From NCBI GenBank assembly GCA_019359035.1, contig JAHHIC010000034.1, positions 124,001 to 188,000 on the forward strand: 64,000 bases of DNA, written 5' to 3'. This stretch comes from Scytonematopsis contorta HA4267-MV1. GTDB taxonomy: Bacteria > Cyanobacteriota > Cyanobacteriia > Cyanobacteriales > Nostocaceae. Numbering within the stretch: position 1 is the stretch's first letter; every line of letters begins with the position of its first letter. Shown piece after piece: positions 26,184 to 36,053 of this stretch. The position numbers were made by a program, and so were the translations under genes. The notes under the pieces are model-generated. The model was not told where the DNA came from and did not search any database. It worked only from the letters and a program-made list of their open reading frames with translations.

Positions 26184-28130
26184 ATGGTCGCTAATCATCC
26201 CTCTCAAACTTCCGATAAACAATATAAAGTCGAAGAACCAACTTCAAAATTAGAAGAAATTATTACTACACCACCATCAGATACCAGCATAGATTTAGAG
26301 TTTCTCTACACTAGAGATATTGAATTTCGTCAAGAAACGATTTATTTCATTGTTGTAGACCGCTTTTACGACGGAGACCCTGATAATAGTCAAGGTATTA
26401 ACACTGAACTTTATGACCCGAAAGGGGAAGAATGGGGTAAATATTGGGGTGGCGATTTGCAAGGAATTATTGATAAACTAGATTACTTGAAAAATTTGGG
26501 AGTCACTGCTATTTGGTTAACCCCCTTGTTTGAACAGGTGGAGCAATTGTTAGTTCAAAGTGCTGCTATACATGGTTACTGGACTAAAGACTTTAAACGG
26601 ATTAATCCTCGTTATATTGCGAATGATGATGAGCCTTCTTTAAATAAAACTCAAGAAACCAGAAATACAGTATTTGACCGTTTGATAGACGAAATTCACA
26701 AACGCAAGATGAAACTAGTGCTAGATATTGTTTGCAATCATAGCACTCCCGATACTGGTGATAGTAAAGGTCAATTATACGATGATGGAGTGAAAATTGC
26801 TGACTTTAATGATGATAAAGACTATTGGTATCATCATTATGGTGAAGTCACAAACTGGGAAGATGATTGGCAAGTACAAAATTGTGAATTAGCAGGATTA
26901 GCCACATTTAATGAAAATAATATCAACTACCGTCAATACATAAAGTCTGCTATTAAGCAATGGCTAGATAGAGGAGTTGATGCACTGCGTGTAGATACTG
27001 TTAAACATATGCCAATCTGGTTTTGGCAAGAATTTACCAGCGAAATGTATAACCATAAGCCAGATATTTTTATTTTTGGTGAATGGATTTACAGCAGTCC
27101 AGATGATAGTCGTTCTGTTGAATTTGTGAATAATTCTGGAATGACAATTCTTGATTTCGGTTTATGTATGGCAATCAGACAAGCTTTAGGTAAATATGAT
27201 GAAAAAGGATTTTATTTAGTTCAGAATACTTTAGACCAAGACCATCGTTATAATGGCGCTACGGAATTGGTGACTTTTATCGATAATCATGATATGCACC
27301 GCTTCCAAAGCTTAAACTCAGATGCTGATACATTGCGGTTAGCTATTGATTTATTAATGACCACTCGCGGAATTCCTTGTATCTTTTACGGTACTGAACA
27401 ATATTTGCATAATGACACTAATGCGGACGATAATATCTACGGCAATAACGACCCTTATAACCGTCCGATGATGGAAAGTTGGGATACGGAAACCCCAATT
27501 TACAAAGATATTCGTAAACTATCGGGATTGCGTCGTCTAAACCCTGCGATATCAATGGGTAGTCAGTGGCAAAAATATGTTACACCTGATGTCTACTGTT
27601 ATGTACGTCGTTATAAAGATTCCCGTTGTTTCGTGGCTTTAAATCGTGGTGATACAACTACAGTGGAAGCGGTAGATACAGAGTTACCTGACAGAGAGCA
27701 TACTTGCGTTTTAACTGGACGCAAATTTCAAGTCCAAGATGGCAAAATCTATAACTTAGAATTGGGTTCTAAAGAAGCAATTGTTATTAGCCATGTCGGG
27801 GAACGAGTGAAAGGACAAACTATTGCAAGAGTGCAACTGAATGGTGTACAAACCCAACCCGGAGAAACTGTTGTTGTAATTGGAGATTGTCCTGAACTGG
27901 GTAATTGGGACATTAGTAAAGCCTACCCTCTGGAATATATTAACTCTAATACATGGTTCGCGGAGATTCCCTTTAATGAAAGTGCTGGAAAAATCATAAA
28001 TTACAAGTATGCTATGTGGCGGGAATGTGGCTCCCCCTTGCGGGAAAATCTTGTTTCCCGTCGCTGGGTAATTGGAAATGAAGGTACTGTCAAATGGCGT
28101 GATATTTGGGCATCTGGACGGGAATCTTAA
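26184..28130 (+). CDS. GH13 alpha-amylase-type glycosidase with CBM20
   Basis: 648 residues. The (beta/alpha)8 motifs are LKLVLDIVCNHS, GVDALRVDTVKH (nucleophile D271), FIFGEWIYS (acid/base E300) and FIDNHDMHRF (D370). The end (ARVQLNGVQTQPGETVVVIG, CPELGNWDISKAYPLEY, then a Trp-containing WAFEIPF-like strand) is a starch-binding CBM20. The domain set resembles cyclodextrin glucanotransferases and maltogenic amylases. No signal peptide is seen, so it may act on intracellular glycogen or maltodextrin. A strong hairpin at 28203 ends the transcript. Confidence 0.87.
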   Translation: MVANHPSQTSDKQYKVEEPTSKLEEIITTPPSDTSIDLEFLYTRDIEFRQETIYFIVVDRFYDGDPDNSQGINTELYDPKGEEWGKYWGGDLQGIIDKLDYLKNLGVTAIWLTPLFEQVEQLLVQSAAIHGYWTKDFKRINPRYIANDDEPSLNKTQETRNTVFDRLIDEIHKRKMKLVLDIVCNHSTPDTGDSKGQLYDDGVKIADFNDDKDYWYHHYGEVTNWEDDWQVQNCELAGLATFNENNINYRQYIKSAIKQWLDRGVDALRVDTVKHMPIWFWQEFTSEMYNHKPDIFIFGEWIYSSPDDSRSVEFVNNSGMTILDFGLCMAIRQALGKYDEKGFYLVQNTLDQDHRYNGATELVTFIDNHDMHRFQSLNSDADTLRLAIDLLMTTRGIPCIFYGTEQYLHNDTNADDNIYGNNDPYNRPMMESWDTETPIYKDIRKLSGLRRLNPAISMGSQWQKYVTPDVYCYVRRYKDSRCFVALNRGDTTTVEAVDTELPDREHTCVLTGRKFQVQDGKIYNLELGSKEAIVISHVGERVKGQTIARVQLNGVQTQPGETVVVIGDCPELGNWDISKAYPLEYINSNTWFAEIPFNESAGKIINYKYAMWRECGSPLRENLVSRRWVIGNEGTVKWRDIWASGRES

Positions 28131-28483
28131 AACAATTCGCAATAAGCCGAGGCGGCACGTTGGCGCGAACGCAATTCACAATTCGCAATTATGTTTTCTT
28201 TTCCCCACCTTGGTGGGGTTATTTTTTGTTATATTTATATGTTTATCCAGCTATTTAATAATAAATTACCGTCAATTATATAAATTGCTTTTCCCCACTC
28301 CCCACTTCCTATTGACAAACCAGAGCCTAGGAATTAACTTATGTAAGGCTTTTACTTAACTTCGTGGCATGATTCTCAAACAAATATAAAATTATTAAAT
28401 GTAAAAATGTATACTAATGTACTTGCCTATAAACAAAAGATTGGTGTATGGGTCTAGATATCGTAATCTATATAATAATTTCC
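28131..28483. other. Intergenic region after the amylase gene
   Basis: It holds the terminator at 28203-28218 and a GC-rich interspersed motif (GCCGAGGCGGCACG) at about 28147. No gene. Confidence 0.4.
28203..28218 (+). terminator. Rho-independent terminator of the amylase gene
   Basis: The perfect palindrome CCCCACCTTGGTGGGG is followed by TTATTTTTTG. Confidence 0.75.
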
Positions 28484-29038
28484 ATGCTCCGACAACAAAC
28501 TACTTTCGGCATAGTTTTAAGTACGATTGTCTTTGCCGCTGGTTTTACTAGTTGTTCAGTTCCAACCCACTCTTTAACAAAAAAACCATTATCAACCCCA
28601 CGAGTGGTAAATCCTGCAAACCGGGTTATATCATCTACTTCTGCTTTGAAACCTAGAGATTTAGAAAAATCGGTTTTTGAGCAAGTTAATCGCTATCGCT
28701 CTGCTCTAGGTCTGTCAAAACTAAACTTGAATGCGGAAATTTCTAAACAAGCAAGGATTCACAGTCAAAATATGGCTCGTGGTAAAGTACCCTTCAGTCA
28801 CAATGGCTTTAAAAGACGAGTCAATGCGGTTTCTTCGATACGTTACAGAAGCGCGGCGGAAAACGTCGCTTTTAACCAAGGTTATAACGAACCTGCCAAC
28901 GAGGCAATCGTAGGGTGGCTCACCAGTCCTGGGCATCTACAGAATATTAAAGGCAACTATAACCTTACAGGAATAGGTGTAGCAACAAATCAACAGGGAG
29001 AAATTTATTTCACGCAAATCTTTTTCCGCACTAAATAG
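28484..29038 (+). CDS. CAP/SCP-domain protein, probable lipoprotein
   Basis: 184 residues from the ATG at 28484, which places a signal peptide (MLRQQTTFGIVLSTIVFAAGFTSC) at the very start; the upstream ATG at 28448 adds 12 hydrophobic residues. FTSC may be a lipobox, though Phe at -3 is atypical. The CAP domain shows ARIHSQNMARGKVPFSHNGF, YRSAAENVAFNQGY and AIVGWLTSPGHLQNI. It is a surface or periplasmic protein of unknown activity and a tandem paralogue of the next gene. Confidence 0.8.
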   Translation: MLRQQTTFGIVLSTIVFAAGFTSCSVPTHSLTKKPLSTPRVVNPANRVISSTSALKPRDLEKSVFEQVNRYRSALGLSKLNLNAEISKQARIHSQNMARGKVPFSHNGFKRRVNAVSSIRYRSAAENVAFNQGYNEPANEAIVGWLTSPGHLQNIKGNYNLTGIGVATNQQGEIYFTQIFFRTK

Positions 29039-29056
29039 ACACCTCCCACAAAAAAT

Positions 29057-29084
29057 GTAGAGACTAAACATGTTTAGTCTCTAC
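29057..29084. repeat. Palindromic interspersed repeat, TAAACATGTTTA-type core
   Basis: A perfect 28-base palindrome with the family arms GTAGAGAC/GTCTCTAC and the alternative core also seen in copy 1. It lies 18 bases after the first CAP gene. Confidence 0.85.
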
Positions 29085-29288
29085 CAAATTTTATCGCTGG
29101 AATATATACCCTGTCAGCCTTATAGCTAGTTTTAGTTGATGAGTAAATTTTTTGATGCATATATAATGTTCTTATGTATTTAATATAACATTTAATAAAA
29201 CTTAACCTTATCCGAATATTCGCTTGTTATAAAAAATTTATTAAATGTTACTTTAGTCATATTGTTTTGTGTTCCTTTATATAGATTC

Positions 29289-29843
29289 ATGAACCGAAAT
29301 ACTGTGAAAAGTTTGACTTTCAGCGTACTTCTGTTAGTAAGTGGCGCGAGTATCATTTTTACAAATGCTCGTACTTTTGCTAACACACTAGTTGCAGATA
29401 GACAGCCTTCAAGAACAGTTGTTCGGGTTGCACAATCTAACAACGTTGACACCACCACGATTGAGCAGTCCATTATCAACAAAATTAATCAATACCGTGC
29501 ATCTAGGGGATTATCTGTTTTGTCTCGTAATATAAGCATTGACAGTCAATCAAAGAAACATAGTCAAGAAATGGCTAAAGGTAAAGCACCCTTTGGTCAT
29601 GATGGCTTCAAAGAAAGAGTCCAAGCTACCGGTCTTGCCTACAGTGGAGGAGCCGCTGAAAATGTAGCTTTCAATATGGGCTTTGGAGACCCAGCCACCA
29701 AAGCAGTCGAAGGTTGGCTGAAGAGTCCACAACATCGCCAAAACATAGAAGGCAAATATGATGAAACTGGTATTGGGGTCGCGGTCAATAATAAAGGAGA
29801 AGTTTTCTTCACCCAAATTTTTATCAGCAGTAGTCAACAATAG
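29289..29843 (+). CDS. CAP/SCP-domain secreted protein, paralogue
   Basis: 184 residues from the ATG at 29289, giving a clean signal peptide (SLTFSVLLLVSGASIIFTNA). The CAP domain has SKKHSQEMAKGKAPFGHDGF, GGAAENVAFNMGFGD and AVEGWLKSPQHRQNIEGKYDETGIGVA. It is close in sequence to the preceding gene, indicating tandem duplication. Unlike its partner it has no candidate lipobox Cys, so it is probably soluble and exported. Confidence 0.82.
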   Translation: MNRNTVKSLTFSVLLLVSGASIIFTNARTFANTLVADRQPSRTVVRVAQSNNVDTTTIEQSIINKINQYRASRGLSVLSRNISIDSQSKKHSQEMAKGKAPFGHDGFKERVQATGLAYSGGAAENVAFNMGFGDPATKAVEGWLKSPQHRQNIEGKYDETGIGVAVNNKGEVFFTQIFISSSQQ

Positions 29844-29904
29844 ATAGTTTTGATGGTGCGATAGTACTAACAATGAATTGAATAGTGAAATCTCGTGAAT
29901 GAAT

Positions 29905-29962
29905 GTAGAGACGCGATATATCGCGTCTCTTCGCATATCGCGTCTCCTCGTATATCGCGTCT
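29905..29962. repeat. Palindromic repeat with extended half-units
   Basis: A 28-base palindrome (last bases TCTTC instead of TCTAC) is followed by two more half-units ending CGCGTCTC and CGCGTCTA. It looks like tandem growth of one arm, similar to 49726-49805. Confidence 0.7.
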
Positions 29963-30139
29963 ATTTTTGTATTCTATGTAACAGACTAATTATCTGTTCA
30001 ATAATAAACGTGCCCTAAATAAATAATAAATTCGTTTCAGCATCGCTTAAATTGATACCTCTTCTGATAACTTTTTAGATGGCAGATTTTTTACAATTTG
30101 TAATTTAGGTTCACACTATGAAACCATTCATGTTTATTA

Positions 30140-30742
30140 GCCAGTGCTTTGCCAGGAACTAGCAAAGAAAAAAATCTATTAGTTCCGGATGCACTGGTTT
30201 CGTCCGTGGAACAGAAATATATATAAAAGTGAAACTTCGGATGTTGAATGGTCAGCAAGACTGGAGAAGGAGTGGAATCGCTGTGATGTGCTACATATGA
30301 CCTCGGTATTCTCTGAGTTATAACTGCAACTTAACTTATAACAGCGCCCATTCAAGGTGAGTTTTTTCTTAAAAGAAAATGTAGTAAAAAAAGTTTTACA
30401 GAAACTTGAGCCAGAATTACAAAAACGTGCTTTAAATATAAAGATGAACTACAGCAGCGGTATCGACCTTGATATTGTGCCCAGTCGCAGTGATAAAGGT
30501 CAAACCATGCAATTTCTACGTAAAAAGTGGAATTTTGTAGTAGAGCAAACGGTTGTCTGTGGGGATTTGGGTGATTACATTGCCTTACTCGCTGTTGTTC
30601 AGGAATGAGAAATTCTCGTGGCAGTGCTCGCGAAGACTTACTCGAATGGCACAACGAAAATCCCGCTGATTACCGTTACCTGGCCAAGAATATTTGTTCA
30701 GGTGGAATTCTCGAAGGTTTAAATTACTTTGGGTTTTTATGA
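30140..30742 (+). pseudogene. Decayed sucrose-phosphate phosphatase
   Basis: Conceptual translation across frames recovers the second half of a cyanobacterial sucrose-phosphate phosphatase: QELAK, LLVPDALVSSV, GTEIYIK, DVEWSARLEKEWNR, RPFKVSFFLKE, SSGIDLDIVPSRSDKG, MQFLRKKWNF, VVCGDLGDYIALLAV, then in another frame [15 protein letters not shown] and [13 protein letters not shown]. Several in-frame stops (near 30141, 30230, 30318, 30334, 30606) and at least two frameshifts make it non-functional. The catalytic N-terminal DxD motif is not found. The open stretch 30357-30608 is only part of this relic. Its stop overlaps the ruvA start. Confidence 0.8.
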
Positions 30743-31377
30743 TTAGTTACCTTAAAGGTCTTGTCGCAGGTGTTCAAAAAGTTAGTGGTAATCGCCACAT
30801 ACTTACTTTAGAAGTCAATGGCATTGGGTATGACTTGCAAATTCCTACGCGACTAGCTCAGCAGTTACCCGACTCTGGTGGTGTAGTGCAAGTCTTTACC
30901 CATTTTCAAATGCGGGAGGAAATGCCGTTGCTATACGGTTTTTCTTCTCCTGCAGAGCGCGATGTGTTTCGGTTTTTGTTAAGTGTTAGTGGTATTGGCG
31001 CCGCCTTAGCCATTGCGTTGCTGGATACTTTAGAAGTACCAGATTTAGTCCAGTCGATTGTGACTACTAATGTACAAATTTTGATTCAAGCACCCGGAGT
31101 AGGTAAGAAAACAGCCGAACGTATTTGTTTAGAATTAAAAACTAAACTGATAGACTGGCGGAAAACTTCAGGCATATTTATTGCACAAGGTGGACCAGCA
31201 GCGGGCATTCTTGAAGAAGTACAGATGACACTTTTAGCATTAGGGTATACTGCGGAAGAAGTCAGTAACTCCTTGCATTATGTCAGCGAGCAAATAGGAT
31301 TACCTAAAGATGCTTATGTTGAGGAATGGATTAAACAGGCTATTGCTTACTTAAGTACGGAGGCTGTTGAACGTTAG
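30739..31377 (+). CDS. ruvA: Holliday junction branch-migration protein RuvA
   Basis: 212 residues from [12 protein letters not shown], the canonical RuvA start; the frame extends upstream to 30694 only because it crosses the pseudogene. The OB-fold domain has [11 protein letters not shown] and TYFQMRE-like [14 protein letters not shown]. The helix-hairpin-helix motifs are [14 protein letters not shown] and [17 protein letters not shown]. The C-terminal domain III is [13 protein letters not shown]. It binds Holliday junctions and recruits RuvB. The ATG overlaps the relic stop (ATGA), so ruvA may formerly have been coupled to, or now be transcribed through, the dead phosphatase gene. Confidence 0.95.
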   Translation: MISYLKGLVAGVQKVSGNRHILTLEVNGIGYDLQIPTRLAQQLPDSGGVVQVFTHFQMREEMPLLYGFSSPAERDVFRFLLSVSGIGAALAIALLDTLEVPDLVQSIVTTNVQILIQAPGVGKKTAERICLELKTKLIDWRKTSGIFIAQGGPAAGILEEVQMTLLALGYTAEEVSNSLHYVSEQIGLPKDAYVEEWIKQAIAYLSTEAVER

Positions 31378-31446
31378 CCATTTTTCATTGGTTATTTGTT
31401 ATTTTATTAATTTTGAATTTTGAAGTTTTTTCCCCACTCCCTATTG

Positions 31447-32622
31447 ATGAATCCTTACGCTTGGATAGAAAATTCCCTAACAACAATTCACCGCGCTGAC
31501 TGGTATCGTGCTGTCAAAACGATACAAAGTAGCTCTGGTGCAACGGTTTTGTTGGATGGGCGCGAGGTAATTAATTTTGCCAGCAATGACTATTTGGGGT
31601 TAGCTGGGGATATACGTTTAATTCAGGCTGCAACTACTGCAATTCAAAATTTTGGTACAGGAAGTACTGGTTCAAGATTACTAAGTGGACACCGTGAATT
31701 ACACAGTGATTTAGAAATTGCAATAGCATCTTTGAAACAAACAGAAGATGCGGTAGTATTTAGTTCAGGGTATTTGGCAAACCTGGGTGCAATTTCTGCC
31801 TTGGTAGGAAAGCGTGATTTAGTTTTATCAGACCAGTACAATCATTCTAGCCTAAAAAACGGGGCAATTCTTAGTGGAGCATCACTAATTGATTATCCCC
31901 ATTGCGATGTTGAAGCATTAAAAAATCAGCTTCGCCAACATAGAAAAAATTATCGACGCTGTTTAATTATCACTGATAGCGTTTTTAGCATGGATGGGGA
32001 TTTATGTCCATTACCTTTTTTGTTGGATTTAGCTGAAGAATTTAGTTGTATGCTGTTGGTAGATGAAGCCCATGCTACTGGGGTGATGGGAAAAAATGGT
32101 GCAGGATGTGTAGAATATTTTGGATGTACGGTTCGAGAGTTAATCCAAATTGGTACTTTAAGTAAAGCTTTGGGAAGTTTAGGGGGATATGTAGCGGGAA
32201 GTAGTTCTTTGATTGACTTTTTACGCAACCGTGCTGCGACTTGGATTTATACTACTGCGCTCAGTCCTGCGGATACTGCTGCGGCTTTAGCTGCAATTAA
32301 TATAGTTAAAGAGGAACCACAACGTCGCGCTAAGTTGTGGGGAAATGTGCAGTATTTGAAGGAATTAATAGAAGCACGTTTACCAAATTTACAGTTATTA
32401 CCTTCTGAGTCACCTATAATTTGCTTTCAATTAGCAAGTGCGGGGGAGGCTCTGAAAGCTGGGGAGATATTAAAAGATGCTGGTATTTTTGCTCCTGCAA
32501 TTCGTCCTCCCACAGTTCCGACTAGCCGTATTAGAATTTCTTTAATGGCGAGTCATGAAAGGGTACATATTGAGAGGTTGGTTGATGCTCTTGTTGATGT
32601 CTCCCTATCTATAGCAACTTAA
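31447..32622 (+). CDS. bioF: 8-amino-7-oxononanoate synthase
   Basis: 391 residues from [11 protein letters not shown]. It is a PLP-dependent alpha-oxoamine synthase that condenses pimeloyl-ACP (or CoA) with alanine in biotin synthesis. Motifs: [68 protein letters not shown], and the Schiff-base lysine K240 in [14 protein letters not shown]-terminal [15 protein letters not shown] is typical of BioF rather than other family members. It lies 69 bases after ruvA on the same strand. Confidence 0.9.
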   Translation: MNPYAWIENSLTTIHRADWYRAVKTIQSSSGATVLLDGREVINFASNDYLGLAGDIRLIQAATTAIQNFGTGSTGSRLLSGHRELHSDLEIAIASLKQTEDAVVFSSGYLANLGAISALVGKRDLVLSDQYNHSSLKNGAILSGASLIDYPHCDVEALKNQLRQHRKNYRRCLIITDSVFSMDGDLCPLPFLLDLAEEFSCMLLVDEAHATGVMGKNGAGCVEYFGCTVRELIQIGTLSKALGSLGGYVAGSSSLIDFLRNRAATWIYTTALSPADTAAALAAINIVKEEPQRRAKLWGNVQYLKELIEARLPNLQLLPSESPIICFQLASAGEALKAGEILKDAGIFAPAIRPPTVPTSRIRISLMASHERVHIERLVDALVDVSLSIAT

Positions 32623-32645
32623 CGTAGTAAATAGCTATTTAAGAC

Positions 32646-34277
32646 CTAATGAAGTAGCATATGCAATGTATTTAATAAATCACTAGTAGTGAATGGTTTA
32701 GGTAAAAATTCTCTCACACCAAAGTTTTGGGCTTGAGTCTTTTCTTCAGAAAAGTTGGAACCACTCATGGCTATAATTTGCACGTCTGGGTTCATTTTTC
32801 TCAATGCCTGGATAGCAGTTACCCCATCTAGTGAAGGCATCATCAAATCCATAATTACTACCTTTATTGTCAACTTGTTTTGTGCATAAATTGCTATAGC
32901 TTCGATACCATCATTCGCTATTAAGACTCTATAGCCATGATTTTCTAATGTATTTTTGCTAACTTCAGAAATTGCTACTTCGTCATCTACAAATAAAATT
33001 ATTTCACCGTTTCCTTCAGCTACTGATACATTATCTTTAGCTATCGAAGCTGTTTGGTTAGTTGCAGGCAAATATATCTTAAAAATACTTCCTTTTTGTA
33101 ACTCGCTATGAACTTCTACAAAACCTCTATTATTTTTAATAATACCTAATACCGTAGATAATCCTAATCCTGTACCTTTGTCTACTTCCTTGGTTGTAAA
33201 AAATGGGTCAAAAATTTTATTGATGATGTCTTTGGAAATACCAACTCCTGTATCAGCAAAAGTTACTAATATATAAGACCCTACTTTTGCCTGGGTATTC
33301 ATCTTAGTATAGTTTTCATCTATAAGCTGGTTTTCAGCAGTAATAGTTAAAATACCTCCGTGTGGCATAGCATCACGAGCGTTTACTACTAAATTCATAA
33401 ATACCTGATGCAATTGAGTCGCATCTGCACTCACCACCCACAAGTTATCTTTCACATCTGTTTTTATTTCTATTGATTTAGGAAATGTCCCTTTAATAAT
33501 TTGTTCTACATCTAAAAGCAAATGCGCGATTTGAATTAATGAACATTTTTCTTCATTACCACGAGCAAAAGAAAGAATTTGCTTTACTAAATCTGCTCCT
33601 CTTTTTGTATTTGCTTCGAGAATACGCAACATTCGCTGATTACGTTCGTCGATATTGGTAAGTGTCAAAGGTAAAAGTTGGGCAATCGTCATAATAGGCG
33701 TTAAAATATTGTTCAGGTCATGAGCGATACCGCCTGCTAAAATACCAAGATTTTCTAAACGCTGAGTACGAAGAAATTGAGCTTCTAATTGTTTTTTCTC
33801 AGTCATATCCGCATCAACGGTAAGAATAAATTTTGGTTGACCAGTTTCATCTCGCAACAGTTTCCAATGACTTTCGACAGTGATATTCTTGTTATGCTTA
33901 GTAATTTTATTCAACTCACCTCGCCATTCTCCTACTTTTATTACAGCTAGAAATGCTGTTTCCTGTTCTGTTTTATTGTCTTTATATAAGATTTCACTGA
34001 CTTTCTTTTCTACCGCTTCTTCTCCTGTCCATCCGTAAAGCCTTTCTGCTGCTTTATTCCAATAAATTATTTTGTTATCTAGTCCCCTAATAAAAACAGC
34101 ATCAGTGACAACATCTAGTAGCACAGCTTGTTCGCGAATTTTCTGTTCTGCCGACTTATCCACAACCGTAGTATCAAAAGGGACGCTTAAAGGTAAGTAA
34201 TTTATAACTTTGTCTAAAATAGGTAAATCCTGCTGCCCTTTAATTTGTTGAAAATTAGAAAACTCAAATTGCTCCAT
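32646..34277 (-). CDS. Hybrid PAS histidine kinase with C-terminal receiver
   Basis: 543 residues. One PAS domain (about 48-160: DAVFIRGLDNKIIYWNKAAE), a HisKA H-box (ILAGGIAHDLNNILTPIM), an HATPase domain with N-box VNARDAMPHG, G1 FADTGVGISK and G2 GTGLGLST, and a receiver (about 428-540) with DVVIMDLMMPSLDG-like VVIMDLMMPSLDG. No membrane segment, so it is cytosolic. The His followed by DLNN places it with the NtrB-like/HPK4 group of hybrid kinases. The signal is unknown. It is convergent with bioF. Confidence 0.85.
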   Translation of the reverse strand: MEQFEFSNFQQIKGQQDLPILDKVINYLPLSVPFDTTVVDKSAEQKIREQAVLLDVVTDAVFIRGLDNKIIYWNKAAERLYGWTGEEAVEKKVSEILYKDNKTEQETAFLAVIKVGEWRGELNKITKHNKNITVESHWKLLRDETGQPKFILTVDADMTEKKQLEAQFLRTQRLENLGILAGGIAHDLNNILTPIMTIAQLLPLTLTNIDERNQRMLRILEANTKRGADLVKQILSFARGNEEKCSLIQIAHLLLDVEQIIKGTFPKSIEIKTDVKDNLWVVSADATQLHQVFMNLVVNARDAMPHGGILTITAENQLIDENYTKMNTQAKVGSYILVTFADTGVGISKDIINKIFDPFFTTKEVDKGTGLGLSTVLGIIKNNRGFVEVHSELQKGSIFKIYLPATNQTASIAKDNVSVAEGNGEIILFVDDEVAISEVSKNTLENHGYRVLIANDGIEAIAIYAQNKLTIKVVIMDLMMPSLDGVTAIQALRKMNPDVQIIAMSGSNFSEEKTQAQNFGVREFLPKPFTTSDLLNTLHMLLH

Positions 34278-34641
34278 AGTTTTAACCTCAGGTTATTAGC
34301 CTAAGTTTTTAGGGAATATCAAGAATATCTAAATACAAGCTTTAGAAAGATTCAAGATTTTATCTTAATCTTATCTACGTCAGCATAATCTTAACTTGGA
34401 AAGCCTATGATTGTTTACTAATTGTAACTTTAGTATGTCGAAATATTAAGTTTTTGTTTTAAATCAACCCAATACAAGCTATTTCTCCAGAATTAGAGTA
34501 GTTAAATAATACGTTAAACCCTCAAATAAATCTGAGGGTCTTGAAGTTGATTATCATTTGGCTAAAATTCAAAATTTTGCTTTTAAATTTGTTTCTATCT
34601 TAAGTATCAGACTGTTATGCTATGCCACAGCGATTAAAGTC
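34278..34641. other. Intergenic region
   Basis: It holds a hairpin (34518-34539) and the presumed promoter of the hybrid kinase. No gene. Confidence 0.4.
34518..34539 (-). terminator. Stem-loop downstream of the zinc-ribbon gene
   Basis: ACCCTCA / TGAGGGT arms with an 8-base loop. On the minus strand the stem is followed by TTTAACG, about 100 bases past the stop of the gene at 34642. Confidence 0.45.
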
Positions 34642-34848
34642 TTATGCAGCATTGAGGATAGGTGATTGTTTTGCTTGTTGCTTAATTAATCTATGTGCAG
34701 GTTCATGGCTGACGCTGATTGTAGGAAAAAAGCGCTTTTGAGCCTCAAAGGCAGGCATTTGTTGCCAGCAATTACGGCAAAACCAGTAAACTTCGTTACC
34801 GCGAATGTGTCGTAGTAATACATCAGAACAGCAAGGACAAGTACTCAT
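34642..34848 (-). CDS. Small zinc-ribbon protein (68 aa)
   Basis: MSTCPCCSDVLLRHIRGNEVYWFCRNCWQQMP has two CxxC knuckles (CPCC and CRNC) spaced as in zinc ribbons. The C-terminal ~35 residues are basic and Pro/Gln-rich. This small family is frequent in cyanobacteria near sensor kinases. The function is unknown. The start gives the Cys pair at residues 4 and 7. Confidence 0.7.
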   Translation of the reverse strand: MSTCPCCSDVLLRHIRGNEVYWFCRNCWQQMPAFEAQKRFFPTISVSHEPAHRLIKQQAKQSPILNAA

Positions 34849-35199
34849 GGTTTTATATAAATAAGTATTAGTGCTTTGTTTTTTATAAGTTAAAGCAACT
34901 TGTAAAAAACTGAATCTTACACAAAATAGTATTTGAACAATGTGAGGAAGTTGTGAGGGAGATTAAGGTTAGACAACTATGTTGAAAAAATGTAACATTT
35001 ATTAATATTGCCTAAATTAACTTGAAGGTCTAGTTTATCCCCATTTTGGCTATAACTCCTCTACCCAAACACTTTTTGCCTAGCTACAACGGTGTACTCA
35101 AGAGGCAAAATGTAGTTAAATATAAAATAATTGTTAAGCGCCTATTTTGCTTATTCGGCTAAATTGAGCCTTGAAAAGTTAATTAGTGGAGGCTGTTTG
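34849..35199. other. Intergenic region
   Basis: No gene. A GTGAGG-type short repeat (TTGTGAGGGAG near 34950) resembles one at 38535 and 38598. Confidence 0.35.
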
Positions 35200-35912
35200 A
35201 TGATTTTTGTTCCTGGTTATGTGATTAGCACTGACGACTTGCCAATTCCTATTTATGAAGGAAGCAAAACGGTTGTGTATCGAGGTATCCGTGAAGAGGA
35301 TAAACAACCTGTTATTGTTTTAGAGAACTCAGGGTAACCTGCTGATAACCCATAACTCGGCACATGGAAGAACTTATTGAGGATTTGTTAGAATTATCTC
35401 AAATTACTCAAGGAGAAATCAACATTGAAACAGTAAACTTAAGCCAGATTGTCCGAGATATTTCCCAAGATTTGCAAGCAGCCAAACCAGAACGACAGGT
35501 GGAGTTTGTTATTACTAGCGACATCTGCGCTCAAGGTGACCGAAGACTCATTAAAATTGCCTTAGAAAATTTGCTAGGTAATGCATGGAAGTATACTGGC
35601 AAAAAAAATCAAGCAAGGATAGAATTTGGTGTTGTTACTGGCAAGCAAATAACACCCAACGATAATGCTAAAGCAAATGAACTAAATGCCTGTTTGCTGA
35701 ATGTTTATTTCATCCGCGACAACGGTGCAGGTTTTAATATGGCGGATGCTGGTAAATTATTTACAGCCTTCCAACGGTTGCATAATTCCCATGAATTTGA
35801 AGGAACAGGAGTAGGACTGGCTACAGTACATCGTATTATCCAGCGTCACGGAGGTAACATTTGGGCACAAGCAGTTACTGGCCAAGGTGCAACTTTTTAC
35901 TTTACTTTTTAG
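35200..35912 (+). pseudogene. Internally deleted multi-domain sensor kinase remnant
   Basis: The first part (35200-35337, MIFVPGYVISTDDLPIPIYE, GSKTVVYRGIREEDKQPVIV) is the start of the Ser/Thr kinase domain found in very large cyanobacterial kinase/AAA/GAF/histidine-kinase proteins. It ends in a stop after 45 codons. From 35364 a second frame gives only the C-terminus of such a protein: MEELIEDLLELSQITQG, N-box ENLLGNAWKY, G1 RDNGAGFNM, G2 EGTGVGLAT. The catalytic His box and all middle domains are missing. An internal deletion joined the ends. A residual ATPase domain (182 aa) might still be made. Confidence 0.65.
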
Positions 35913-36053
35913 TCTAAACTTAAATTTATCAACAATATGCAAAAACAAAATCTCAAATTTCAAGAAATAATTAAGAAATCATAAGATAAAGCTTTCTTCA
36001 TCATTTCCTTAAATTTTACCGATAGCTTAATTTAAAGTATTAATTTAATTACC

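Noticed and set aside
30357-30608. An 83-codon independent gene
   Set aside because: It is the best-preserved segment of the sucrose-phosphate phosphatase pseudogene, with homologous sequence continuing on both sides in other frames.
30694-31377. ruvA starting at 30694
   Set aside because: The first 15 codons are part of the sucrose-phosphate phosphatase relic; canonical RuvA starts MISYLKG at 30739.
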